A stretch of 64,000 bases of DNA from Syntrophaceae bacterium UBA7520 (lineage in GTDB: Bacteria; Desulfobacterota; Syntrophia; Syntrophales; Smithellaceae): positions 115,772 through 179,771 of the forward strand of contig DLNC01000003.1 of assembly GCA_002478265.1 (NCBI GenBank), given 5' to 3'. The number at the start of each line of letters is the position of its first letter. Position 1 is the first letter of the stretch. A program made the position numbers and the translations under genes. Below, one piece after another: positions 50,997 through 58,965 of the stretch. The notes under the pieces were generated by a model. It saw only the letters and a list, made by a program, of their open reading frames with translations, made no database searches and had not been told where the DNA came from.

Positions 50997-52073
50997 ATGG
51001 ATGTTATTCTCGACAAATTGCGTGATATTGAAATTCGCCACCGGGAGCTGGAGGGTCTTTTGAGCGACCCTCAGGTAGTATCCAAGCAGGGGCTTTATCA
51101 GAAATACGCCAAGGAACACGCGGAGCTTGCCGATCTGGTAGAAACGATACGTCGCTATGAAAAAATCAGGCAACGCATCCAGGAATACAAGGAATTTATC
51201 GCGGGCAGCGACGAGGAATTGAAATCTATCGCCCGCGAGGAAATGCCGCAACTGCAGCAGGAACAGCTTGAACTGGAAGAAAAAATAAAAATACTGCTTC
51301 TGCCCAAAGACCCCAATGACGAAAAAAACGTCTTTCTGGAAATCCGCGCGGGAACCGGCGGCGATGAAGCCAGTTTATTCGCCGCGGATTTATTCCGCAT
51401 GTACGCGCGCTACGCCGAAGCGCAGGGATGGCGCGTCGAAGTGGTTAGTTCCTCATCCGCTTCCGGTTTAGGCGGATATAAAGAAATTATCGCCCAGATC
51501 GAAGGCAGAGGCGCTTACAGCCGCCTGAAATACGAAAGCGGCGTGCATCGCGTGCAGCGCGTACCGGTGACCGAAGCGCAGGGACGCATTCATACATCCG
51601 CCGTCACCGTGGCGATTATGCCGGAAGCCGAAGAAGTGGAACTAAAAATTGACCCTAACGATCTGCGCATTGATGTTTACCGCTCCACCGGGCATGGTGG
51701 CCAGAGCGTTAATACCACCGATTCCGCCGTACGCATCACGCACATCCCAACCGGGCTTGTGGTCACCTGCCAGGATGAAAAATCCCAGCTTAAAAATAAA
51801 GCCAAAGCGATGAAGGTGCTGCGGGCGCGGCTTCTGGATGCCATGGTGCAAAAACAAAACGCGGAAATGGCGCAACAACGCAAAAGTCAGGTGGGATCCG
51901 GCGACCGCTCCGAACGCATCCGCACCTACAACTTTCCGCAGGGACGCGTCACCGATCACCGCATCAATCTCACCCGCTATGATCTGGACAATTTCCTCAA
52001 CGGCAACATCGGCCCCATCATCGACGCGCTGACGTCACACTACCAGGCCGAATCGCTGAAAAAGCAGGGGTAA
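50997..52073 (+). CDS. prfA: Peptide chain release factor 1
   Basis: A 358-residue class I release factor for UAA and UAG. The peptidyl-tRNA hydrolysis motif GGQ is at residues 234-236 (STGHGGQSVNTTDSAVRI), and the stop-codon recognition P-V-T sits in RVPVTEAQGRIH. The N-terminal helical domain (HRELEGLLSDPQV) is complete. In related genomes prmC, which methylates this Gln, follows directly; here three AT-rich genes intervene. Confidence 0.97.
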   Translation: MDVILDKLRDIEIRHRELEGLLSDPQVVSKQGLYQKYAKEHAELADLVETIRRYEKIRQRIQEYKEFIAGSDEELKSIAREEMPQLQQEQLELEEKIKILLLPKDPNDEKNVFLEIRAGTGGDEASLFAADLFRMYARYAEAQGWRVEVVSSSSASGLGGYKEIIAQIEGRGAYSRLKYESGVHRVQRVPVTEAQGRIHTSAVTVAIMPEAEEVELKIDPNDLRIDVYRSTGHGGQSVNTTDSAVRITHIPTGLVVTCQDEKSQLKNKAKAMKVLRARLLDAMVQKQNAEMAQQRKSQVGSGDRSERIRTYNFPQGRVTDHRINLTRYDLDNFLNGNIGPIIDALTSHYQAESLKKQG

Positions 52074-52086
52074 TAAACTCTTGCGC

Positions 52087-52101
52087 CGCCTTAAAAAGGC
52101 G
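52087..52101 (+). terminator. Hairpin after prfA
   Basis: CGCCTT-AAA-AAGGCG is a perfect 6-bp stem right after the prfA stop, followed by AT-rich but not T-run sequence. A weak terminator or the left edge of the insert. Confidence 0.35.
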
Positions 52102-52112
52102 ATTAAACTTTC

Positions 52113-52141
52113 TTGAATTTCAGTTCATTATCAACTATTAA
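52113..52141 (+). promoter_or_regulatory. Promoter of the AT-rich cassette
   Basis: TTGAAT (52113-52118) and TATTAA (52136-52141) are 17 bases apart. This would give the three inserted genes, and perhaps prmC, a start of their own. Confidence 0.45.
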
Positions 52142-52219
52142 TTATTCAATGACTGGCAACTGCCGAGATATAAATTTAACCCTGTATTCATTAATTTATT
52201 TGCGTTGAGAAGGTAATTT

Positions 52220-52585
52220 ATGAAGTTAGATATAAAAGATAAGGTGCTCGAAAGTGCATTTCCACCTCCGCCAATTAAAGGCAGCGAGCTGCTTGTACCG
52301 ATCAAAACATGGCTGGAAATGTATCATGAAACCCAGCTAACCGGTGTCGAATTTGATGAATTCTGGTATGAAAGCGTTAATGAAGGTGCCGCCTATTTTT
52401 TTAAGTGGCTTGGCAATCCCCGCTCAACTGTATTGGTTGTCTGGGAAAAAGCAGGACCAACGCATATAGAGTGTCGAACATTTGGAGATGTGCCTGTAAG
52501 TGATAATGAGGCCAATCCAATCCGCGCCGAGATTGTAAAGTTATTTTGCAAGGCTGGATTCTGGTTAGAAGAATGGATTAATTAG
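52220..52585 (+). CDS. Hypothetical protein of the prfA-prmC insert
   Basis: A 121-residue soluble, acidic protein with no signal, span or known motif. Notable segments: AFPPPPIKGSELLVPIKTWLE, ESVNEGAAYFFKWLGNPRSTVLVVWEKAG, and a C-terminal helix ending AGFWLEEWIN. The mix of beta strands followed by a helix hints at a small alpha/beta fold. Base composition is closer to the host than the two genes after it. First gene of the cassette, so it could be an immunity or sensor component, but nothing in the sequence shows this. Confidence 0.6.
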   Translation: MKLDIKDKVLESAFPPPPIKGSELLVPIKTWLEMYHETQLTGVEFDEFWYESVNEGAAYFFKWLGNPRSTVLVVWEKAGPTHIECRTFGDVPVSDNEANPIRAEIVKLFCKAGFWLEEWIN

Positions 52586-52631
52586 TTATACAAAAGGCTA
52601 AACAAAATAATACTGTTAGGTTCAAAAAATT

Positions 52632-53369
52632 ATGGCACAAAAATACAGCAAAGATAAAACAATTAAGAAGCTAAATGAAGAATTATATCCTATTAAATTA
52701 TATAAAGCGCGGTGTATAAATTGGAAAGGTAAAGCAACTGATTGTGACAAGCCATATTCAGAAATAATTGCAGAAACACTTATAGAAAATTGCGAAAAAC
52801 TGAAAACAATACCTTCTATTACACGAGAAAAAACATATTTTGGTCAAAATCATGGTAATGTAAAGACTAGCGGAAGTAATAGAAAAGAAGAAAACTTTGC
52901 AAAAGAAATTTACAAGCGGAAGCGGGAGCTAGGAACACTAGGATTAATCATAGACTATCAAATCCCGCTAAAGGATAATCTAGGGAATAAGGGGCTTGGT
53001 AAGATTGATTTAATTTCATATAATAAAAATAGCAAAAACTTGTTTCTTATAGAATTAAAATATACAGAAAATGAAGAAACACTATTAAGAGCAGTATTAG
53101 AAATTTATACTTATTACAAAATAGTCGATGAAAAAAAGTTAAAAAAAGATTTTCAGGATTTTTCAGGCTGTGTTGATCCTGATAATGAGATAACTATAAT
53201 CCCAGCCGTTTTACTTGTTCCAGAATGCAATGCCTATAAAGAACTGATAGAAATGGAAGATGGTAAAAGAAAAAATTTAAAAGAGCTTTCTCAACAATTG
53301 GGCGTTAGATTCTTTACCATAAAGCCATCAGGCTTATCTGTTAATGAAAGTAAGCTGCAAAATCCATAG
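52632..53369 (+). CDS. PD-(D/E)XK-like nuclease of the prfA-prmC insert
   Basis: A 245-residue protein with a restriction-endonuclease-like core. GKIDLISYNKNSKNLFLIELKYTENE (given here in parts: GKIDLIS, then FLIELKY) fits the D-X(n)-E-X-K active-site pattern, with an upstream Glu in the helix RKEENFAKEIYKRKREL, and a helix after it (LLRAVLEIYTYYKIV), as in PD-(D/E)XK folds. The N-terminal 75 residues are Lys-rich and may bind nucleic acid. Strongly AT-rich codon use. The next gene starts 26 bases inside it, so the two proteins are probably made together. No named family recognised. Confidence 0.7.
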   Translation: MAQKYSKDKTIKKLNEELYPIKLYKARCINWKGKATDCDKPYSEIIAETLIENCEKLKTIPSITREKTYFGQNHGNVKTSGSNRKEENFAKEIYKRKRELGTLGLIIDYQIPLKDNLGNKGLGKIDLISYNKNSKNLFLIELKYTENEETLLRAVLEIYTYYKIVDEKKLKKDFQDFSGCVDPDNEITIIPAVLLVPECNAYKELIEMEDGKRKNLKELSQQLGVRFFTIKPSGLSVNESKLQNP

Positions 53370-54648
53370 AGGAACAAACGAAATCGGAGGAACTTGTATT
53401 GAGCTTCAATCAAGCATAAGCAGAATTTTGCTTGATTTCGGGATGCCATTAATAGGCAAATCCGGGAAAAGTTTTAACTTTGCAGACTTTAGAAAATTAT
53501 CTGTTGCAGAACTTGTAAAACAGGGAATCTTACCCAATGTTCATGGGGCTTATTCTGATAAGCCTGAAATTGACGGCGTGATAATTTCTCACCCGCATGC
53601 TGACCATTATGGGCTAATTAAATATCTGAATAAAGATATCCCGATTTGGCTTGGTGAGGCCACGCATAGAATTTTGGAGCTTAATAACATTTTTCTCCGT
53701 CAAAACAACAAGATAAATAATCCGAAATATTACGAGAGAGAAAAACCTTTTACGGCAGGTAATTTTATCATTACTCCATACTGGGCTGACCACTCTGCAT
53801 TTGATTCATATTCGTTTTTAGTGGAAGCAGAAGGAAAAAGGATTTTTTATTCTGGGGATTTCAGATCACATGGGCGTAAAGCTAAAGTGTATAAATGGTT
53901 CTTGAAAAACGCCCCACAAAATATTGACTGTTTACTTATAGAAGGCACAACAATAGGTCGGAAACAAGAAGACCACCGTACCGAAGACGATATTATTGAT
54001 GAGCTTATTGGACTTTTTAAAAAGTCAGTTTCGATAAATTATATATGCACATCAAGCCAAAATATTGACAGATTGGTTTCGATTTATAAAGCCTGTTTAA
54101 ATTCGCATAAAACGTTTGTCGTTGATGTTTATACAGCAAATGTTCTTGAAGCGCTTTCGGATTTTGCCAGGATTCCTTCACCGCTGAAGGGATTTTCTAA
54201 CTTGAAAGTTTTCTTCCCTTATCGGTTAACAACAAACTTATTCAAACGCGGACTTGGTAAAATGGCGAATAAATTTTCCAAAGCTAAAATTACAAAAGAT
54301 GAAATCTCTCAGAACCCGTCAAATTTTGTAGTGCTTGTTCGTTCTTCTATGAAAAACGATTTGCTGAAAATTACAGCTGATAACGGCAGCTTAATTTATT
54401 CAATGTGGGAGGGATATAAAGAACAAGAAATGACAAAACAATTTATTGACTGGCTTAAAACTAAAAATTTTAAGATTTATAATATTCATACAAGCGGACA
54501 TGCTGATATTGATACACTGAAGGAATTTGCAGATACTCTTGCCCCAAAATCAATATTGCCGATTCATACTTTCAATAAAAAAGATTATAAAAATATTTTT
54601 AGTCAAAAAGTAATAGAAATAAATGATAATGAAGTTATTAATATATAG
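53344..54648 (+). CDS. RNase J-like metallo-beta-lactamase (beta-CASP) protein
   Basis: A 434-residue MBL-fold hydrolase. Zinc motifs: HPHADHYG (HxHxDH), WADHSAFDSYSFLVE, and YSGDFRSHGRK with the later LPIHTFN; the opening NEIGGTCIELQ is that of RNase J and beta-CASP nucleases. The middle insert (about 190-350) corresponds to the beta-CASP domain, with HTSGHADIDTLKEFADTL near the end. It lacks the C-terminal domain of RNase J. AT-rich. It overlaps the PD-(D/E)XK gene by 26 bases and has no clear ribosome site, which implies coupled translation. Likely an RNA or DNA nuclease acting with its partner. Confidence 0.75.
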   Translation: MKVSCKIHRGTNEIGGTCIELQSSISRILLDFGMPLIGKSGKSFNFADFRKLSVAELVKQGILPNVHGAYSDKPEIDGVIISHPHADHYGLIKYLNKDIPIWLGEATHRILELNNIFLRQNNKINNPKYYEREKPFTAGNFIITPYWADHSAFDSYSFLVEAEGKRIFYSGDFRSHGRKAKVYKWFLKNAPQNIDCLLIEGTTIGRKQEDHRTEDDIIDELIGLFKKSVSINYICTSSQNIDRLVSIYKACLNSHKTFVVDVYTANVLEALSDFARIPSPLKGFSNLKVFFPYRLTTNLFKRGLGKMANKFSKAKITKDEISQNPSNFVVLVRSSMKNDLLKITADNGSLIYSMWEGYKEQEMTKQFIDWLKTKNFKIYNIHTSGHADIDTLKEFADTLAPKSILPIHTFNKKDYKNIFSQKVIEINDNEVINI

Positions 54649-54699
54649 AAAAAGTAAAGCGTTTAGAAAAAATTAGAGGTTGAATCTTTAATCTTGAGC

Positions 54700-55545
54700 A
54701 TGACCATTCGGGAAATTTTAAATGAAGCAACGCGTGAATTGGAAGTCGCGGAAATGGAAACCGCGCGCCTCGATGCGGAAGTTCTGCTGGCTTTTTGTTT
54801 AAAGTGCGAGCGGCTGGAATTTCTTAAAAATCCGGATTTAAAAATAAACAAAAATAAACTCTCCCAATACACAAAACTCGTTGAGCGCCGATTGAAATAC
54901 GAACCGGTGGCCTATATTACCGGGCGCAAGGAATTCTGGTCTTTCACGCTGGAAGTCAATAAAGACGTGCTGATTCCCCGGCCGGATACGGAAATCATCG
55001 TGGAAGAAGCCCTGGCTGTCGGTAAAGACATCATTGCCCCGCGGATTGCCGATATCGGCACCGGAAGCGGCGCCATCGCCCTGGCTTTGGCCAAAGAACT
55101 TCCCGGGGCCGAAATCACCGCCACGGATATATCCGCCGCCGCGCTCAAAATTGCTAAAAAAAACGCACGCAATCTAAAATTGGAAAAAAATATCGAATTT
55201 CTCCAAGGCGACTTATTCGCGCCGGTGAAAGGTTTATTCGATATCATTGTCTCCAATCCGCCGTATATTTCCACGGCGGAATATGAGGCGCTTCCACACG
55301 GAGTAAAAGATTTTGAGCCGCAAATCGCGCTTTTAGCCGGGCAAACAGGTGTGGAATTTTACGAAAAATTGATATATCAGTCAAAAAACCATCTGAAGAA
55401 AGACGGATGGCTGCTCATGGAAATCGGCGCGCCGCAGGCCGAAAAAATATGCACTATCATGCAAGAATGCGCGTTTTTCGAAAATATTGACGTGCGGCGC
55501 GATTACGCGGGACATGACCGCGTCATCAAGGGAAGGAAAATATAA
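54700..55545 (+). CDS. prmC: Release-factor glutamine methyltransferase PrmC (HemK)
   Basis: A 281-residue SAM-dependent enzyme that methylates the GGQ glutamine of release factors 1 and 2. The N-terminal helical domain (IREILNEATRELEVAEMETAR) precedes the methyltransferase core with IADIGTGSGAIALALA and the catalytic NPPY at residues 186-189. I use the ATG at 54700; a TTG two codons earlier is nearer to AGAGG and is equally possible. It is separated from its partner prfA by the AT-rich insert and followed immediately by murA. Confidence 0.94.
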   Translation: MTIREILNEATRELEVAEMETARLDAEVLLAFCLKCERLEFLKNPDLKINKNKLSQYTKLVERRLKYEPVAYITGRKEFWSFTLEVNKDVLIPRPDTEIIVEEALAVGKDIIAPRIADIGTGSGAIALALAKELPGAEITATDISAAALKIAKKNARNLKLEKNIEFLQGDLFAPVKGLFDIIVSNPPYISTAEYEALPHGVKDFEPQIALLAGQTGVEFYEKLIYQSKNHLKKDGWLLMEIGAPQAEKICTIMQECAFFENIDVRRDYAGHDRVIKGRKI

Positions 55546-56796
55546 GTGGATAAAATTATTGTTCAGGGCGGAAAAGCCCTGCACGGGGATGTGCAAATCA
55601 GCGGCGCGAAAAACGCCGCGCTGCCGGTCATGGCGGCGGCGCTTCTCACAGAAGGCACCAATACTTTCCATAACATTCCCGACCTGATGGACATCACAAC
55701 AATCAAAAAACTTTTGCGCAATTTGGGCGCGCAGATCGAAGGCGAACAAACACTGCAAATAAACGTCGATAAAATTACCAGTTGCGTCGCGCCCTATGAA
55801 CTGGTGAAAACCATGCGGGCATCCGTCCTGGTTCTGGGGCCGCTCGTGGCGCGTATGGGCGTGGCGCGCGTATCTCTTCCCGGCGGCTGCGCCATCGGCG
55901 CCCGTCCGGTGAACCTGCACATTAAGGCCCTGGAGGAAATGGGGGCGCAAATCGAGCTTAAAGAAGGATACATTGAAGCCAAGGCCAAGAAATTGAAGGG
56001 CGCAGAAATATATTTTGATATTTCCACGGTCACCGGCACGGAAAACGTGATGATGGCCGCGACACTCGCCCAGGGAACAACCATTCTGCGCAACGCCGCC
56101 TGCGAGCCGGAAGTCGTCAACCTGGCGCAAGTGTTAAACGGCATGGGCGCGAAAATAAGCGGCGCGGGAACCGACGTGATAAAAATCGAGGGCGTCTCTT
56201 CGCTCAAACCCACCGAAGGCACGATTATCCCGGATCGCATCGAAGCGGGAACTTTCATGATTGCCGCGGGCATGACGCACGGCGAATTAAATATTCTGGG
56301 CTGTGTTCCCGAACATCTGGAAGCGCTGATCAATAAATTGCGTGACACAGGCATGAAAATCTCGCCCATTAAAGGCGGCCTGAAAGCAACAGGCACAAAA
56401 AAAATAAACAGCGTCGATGTCAAGACACTGCCCTACCCCGGTTTTGCCACCGATTTACAGGCGCAGATGATGGCATATATGTCGATAGGCGGCGGCCTGA
56501 GCGTGATTACCGAAACAGTTTTTGAAAACCGCTTCATGCATGTCAGCGAACTGGCGCGGATGGGCGCGGATATTACCATTCAGGGCAACAACGCAATTGT
56601 GCGCGGCGTGCCCCAACTGCGCGGCGCGCCGGTTATGGCCACAGACCTGCGCGCTTCGGCTTCATTGATTCTGGCGGCGCTGGTCGCCAAGGGAACAACC
56701 GAAATCTCGCGCGTTTACCATCTCGACCGCGGTTACGAGCAAATAGAAAAAAAGTTTTCCGCCGTGGGCGCAAATATCAAAAGGGTGGCAGGATAA
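55546..56796 (+). CDS. murA: UDP-N-acetylglucosamine 1-carboxyvinyltransferase
   Basis: A 416-residue enzyme for the first committed step of peptidoglycan synthesis, adding enolpyruvate from PEP to UDP-GlcNAc. The catalytic, fosfomycin-sensitive Cys is at residue 115 in PGGCAIGARPVNLH, so the enzyme should be the sensitive type. Other marks are SGAKNAALPVMAAALLT and ATDLRASASLILAAL. The start is a GTG right at the prmC stop, with AAGGAAAA before it. hisD follows after one base. Confidence 0.97.
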   Translation: MDKIIVQGGKALHGDVQISGAKNAALPVMAAALLTEGTNTFHNIPDLMDITTIKKLLRNLGAQIEGEQTLQINVDKITSCVAPYELVKTMRASVLVLGPLVARMGVARVSLPGGCAIGARPVNLHIKALEEMGAQIELKEGYIEAKAKKLKGAEIYFDISTVTGTENVMMAATLAQGTTILRNAACEPEVVNLAQVLNGMGAKISGAGTDVIKIEGVSSLKPTEGTIIPDRIEAGTFMIAAGMTHGELNILGCVPEHLEALINKLRDTGMKISPIKGGLKATGTKKINSVDVKTLPYPGFATDLQAQMMAYMSIGGGLSVITETVFENRFMHVSELARMGADITIQGNNAIVRGVPQLRGAPVMATDLRASASLILAALVAKGTTEISRVYHLDRGYEQIEKKFSAVGANIKRVAG

Positions 56797-56797
56797 T

Positions 56798-58090
56798 ATG
56801 AAAATCATCAGGTCAGATTCAGCGGGATTTGATAATTTTTTCCATCAGCTTCGCCTGAGGGGCGCGGCACTAACCCCCCGGCTGCTCGCCTCCGTGACAA
56901 AAATCGTTCAGGACGTGGCCGCGAGAGGTGATAAATCATTATTTGCCTACACGGCTAAATTTGACGGCTACAAACTGACCTCGGCCACCACGGAAGTTTC
57001 CGCCCGGGAAAAAAAGGAAGCTCTGACAAAAGTCAAAAAAGAGGACTTGGAAATTATCAGGTTTGCCTTCGCGCGGATCAAAAAATATCACCGGCGGCAA
57101 AAAATGCGCGGCTGGACAATGTCCGACGCGGGCGGCGCGCAGCTGGGGCAAAAAATTGTCCCGCTGAATAAGATCGGCATTTACGCGCCGGGCGGTAAAG
57201 CCTTTTATCCATCCACGCTGCTGATGGCCGCCATACCGGCAAAGCTAGCCGGCGTGAAAGAGATAATCGTTGTCAGCCCGGCCAAAGCCGGCAAAATAAA
57301 TCCTCTGGTCATCGCCGCGGCGAGGATTTGCGGTATAGACCGTATTTTCAAAATTGGCGGCGCCCAGGCTATCGCTGCTTTGGCCTACGGCACGCAAACC
57401 ATCCCTCGTGTGGACAAAATCGTGGGCCCGGGCAACGCTTACGTGGCGGCGGCCAAAAAAATTGTCTTCGGCCAGGTGGGCATTGACATGATTGCCGGCC
57501 CGAGCGAAATACTGATTATCGCCGATGACACAGCGGACGCATCTTTCGTAGCAGCGGACATGCTGGGTCAGGCGGAACATGACGAAATGGCGGCATCCGT
57601 TCTTTTAACTTCTTCGGAAAATTTCGCGCGCCGGGTCTCCAAGGAAATTGACAAACAAATAAAATCAGCCGCCCGAAAAAAAATAATCCAAACATCCTTG
57701 CGGAAATACGGCGCCATCATCGTCACCAATAATATCGAGCAAGCCGTGCGTCTGGCCGATAATTTCGCCCCGGAACATCTGGAACTGATGGTGAAAAACC
57801 CGCAGGAAATCCTCCGGCAAATCAGCAGCGCCGGGTCTGTGTTTCTGGGCAGCCACACGCCGGAGGCGCTGGGAGATTATCTGGCAGGTGGAAACCACAT
57901 CCTGCCCACATCCGGTACGGCGCGGTTTTCCTCGGCGCTCGGTGTCTATGACTTTGTACGCCACATGAGCGTTTCTTCCTTTACTCCCGCCGCGCTGCAA
58001 ACGCTCGCCTTGCCGACAATACGCTTCGCGCAAATGGAAGGGTTGGAAGCGCACGCGGCATCTGTGCGCCTGCGCACGGGCAAAAAATAA
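56798..58090 (+). CDS. hisD: Histidinol dehydrogenase
   Basis: A 430-residue zinc enzyme for the last two steps of His synthesis. Signatures: GIYAPGGKAFYPSTLLMAAIPA, GGAQAIAALAYGTQTIPRVDKIVGPGN, GIDMIAGPSEILIIAD, AEHDEMAASVLLT, and NHILPTSGTARFSS. Full length. It stands alone from other his genes, in the murA-hisD order found in many Deltaproteobacteria. Tightly coupled to murA. Confidence 0.96.
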   Translation: MKIIRSDSAGFDNFFHQLRLRGAALTPRLLASVTKIVQDVAARGDKSLFAYTAKFDGYKLTSATTEVSAREKKEALTKVKKEDLEIIRFAFARIKKYHRRQKMRGWTMSDAGGAQLGQKIVPLNKIGIYAPGGKAFYPSTLLMAAIPAKLAGVKEIIVVSPAKAGKINPLVIAAARICGIDRIFKIGGAQAIAALAYGTQTIPRVDKIVGPGNAYVAAAKKIVFGQVGIDMIAGPSEILIIADDTADASFVAADMLGQAEHDEMAASVLLTSSENFARRVSKEIDKQIKSAARKKIIQTSLRKYGAIIVTNNIEQAVRLADNFAPEHLELMVKNPQEILRQISSAGSVFLGSHTPEALGDYLAGGNHILPTSGTARFSSALGVYDFVRHMSVSSFTPAALQTLALPTIRFAQMEGLEAHAASVRLRTGKK

Positions 58091-58108
58091 ACGGGAAAGT
58101 CAATCTAT

Positions 58109-58450
58109 ATGCCCGGCAATATTATTTATTCCGATTCTCTGGTGGAAATAAAGGACAACAGCATTCTTTTCCGACGTTACAGCTTTTTCGAACGCGACCG
58201 GATAGTTTTGATTTCCGACATCGAAAAAATCGTCGCGAAAAAAGCCACCATCTGGAACGGCAAATTCCGTTTTCACGGCACGGGCGATTTCAAAACCTGG
58301 TTTCCCAAAGATTTTCGGCGTTATAAACGCGACAGGATTTTTGTTGCTTATCTCCGCTACAAGTGGTGGCGGATTGGCTTTACCGTGGAAGATTCCGAAG
58401 CCGTGACCAGAATCCTGAGAGGGAAAGGACTGCTTAAAGAAATTTTCTAG
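58109..58450 (+). CDS. Conserved hypothetical protein, PH-like
   Basis: A 113-residue soluble protein made mostly of beta strands rich in Phe, Arg and Trp: IIYSDSLVEIKDNSILFRRYSF, IVLISDIEKIVAKKATI, and YKWWRIGFTVEDSEAVTRIL with a C-terminal helix. The strand count and helix suggest a PH-like domain. No function known. It is 18 bases after hisD, in the same operon, and its end overlaps the convergent acyltransferase gene by 17 bases. Confidence 0.65.
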   Translation: MPGNIIYSDSLVEIKDNSILFRRYSFFERDRIVLISDIEKIVAKKATIWNGKFRFHGTGDFKTWFPKDFRRYKRDRIFVAYLRYKWWRIGFTVEDSEAVTRILRGKGLLKEIF

Positions 58451-58952
58451 TTTCCGCAACTACTGCCGCTTGTCTTGAATACCGCCGCAAAAATCTCATC
58501 ACCCGCGGCCGGTTATGTCTCTGGCTGATGATGCAGGGAACATTGGCGCAAATGGCATAGCCAATATTAATCATCCACGCGTTAAAGGGATTCCACAAAA
58601 AAAACAATAAAGCGGGCAGCATCGCCACCCAGTGGACAAATTCGGCGCGGCAAGATTCAACCAGCCATTTTTGCGCGTAATCCCGTGCCGACGAACGGAA
58701 ACGGTTGATGGAAAATATGCCGAAAAATTTACCTCCCGAAGGCAGCCAGGATTTCCAGCGGCTCACCCTGAATAATTTTTCGTAAATTTTACCGCCTTGC
58801 TCCCAATGCCACTCTTTAAAAATGGCGCTTTCCGGATTAAAATATCCACCGCTTATTTTTGCGGCAAAATATCCAACGCCAATTTGGATGGCCGCCCATG
58901 CCGCGGCATTAACCACAATCAGCCAGAATGTAGACAAATAAATAAGCGGCAC
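58434..58952 (-). CDS. CrtO-like acyltransferase (glycosyl-diaponeurosporenoate type)
   Basis: A 172-residue membrane protein of the family that contains staphylococcal CrtO, which acylates the sugar of staphyloxanthin. Features: a span at residues 8-28, the family stretch FKEWHWEQGGKIYEKLFRVSRWKSWLPSG (read as two parts, WEQGGKIYEKLF and WKSWLP), SRAEFVHW-like CRAEFVHW with its conserved His, two spans around 115-145, and a basic C-terminus. It follows the glycosyltransferase gene on the same strand after 13 bases. No carotenoid synthase or desaturase is in the window. Confidence 0.7.
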   Translation of the reverse strand: MPLIYLSTFWLIVVNAAAWAAIQIGVGYFAAKISGGYFNPESAIFKEWHWEQGGKIYEKLFRVSRWKSWLPSGGKFFGIFSINRFRSSARDYAQKWLVESCRAEFVHWVAMLPALLFFLWNPFNAWMINIGYAICANVPCIISQRHNRPRVMRFLRRYSRQAAVVAETRKFL

Positions 58953-58965
58953 GTTTCACCTCGAA

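Larger units (their letters stand above)
52102..54690. mobile_element. AT-rich insert between prfA and prmC (candidate genomic islet)
   Basis: About 2.6 kb of clearly AT-rich DNA with three genes splits the usual prfA-prmC-murA block. Flanking genes share the base composition of the rest of the window; this stretch does not. No integrase, transposase, inverted repeats or convincing target-site duplication were found, so the mode of entry is unknown. It brings its own promoter. The gene content (nuclease plus MBL-fold nuclease) resembles a small defence cassette. Confidence 0.55.

Noticed and set aside
52074..54699. Target-site duplication around the prfA-prmC insert
   Set aside because: Only a 7-base GAAAAAG is shared by the two edges, expected by chance in AT-rich DNA.
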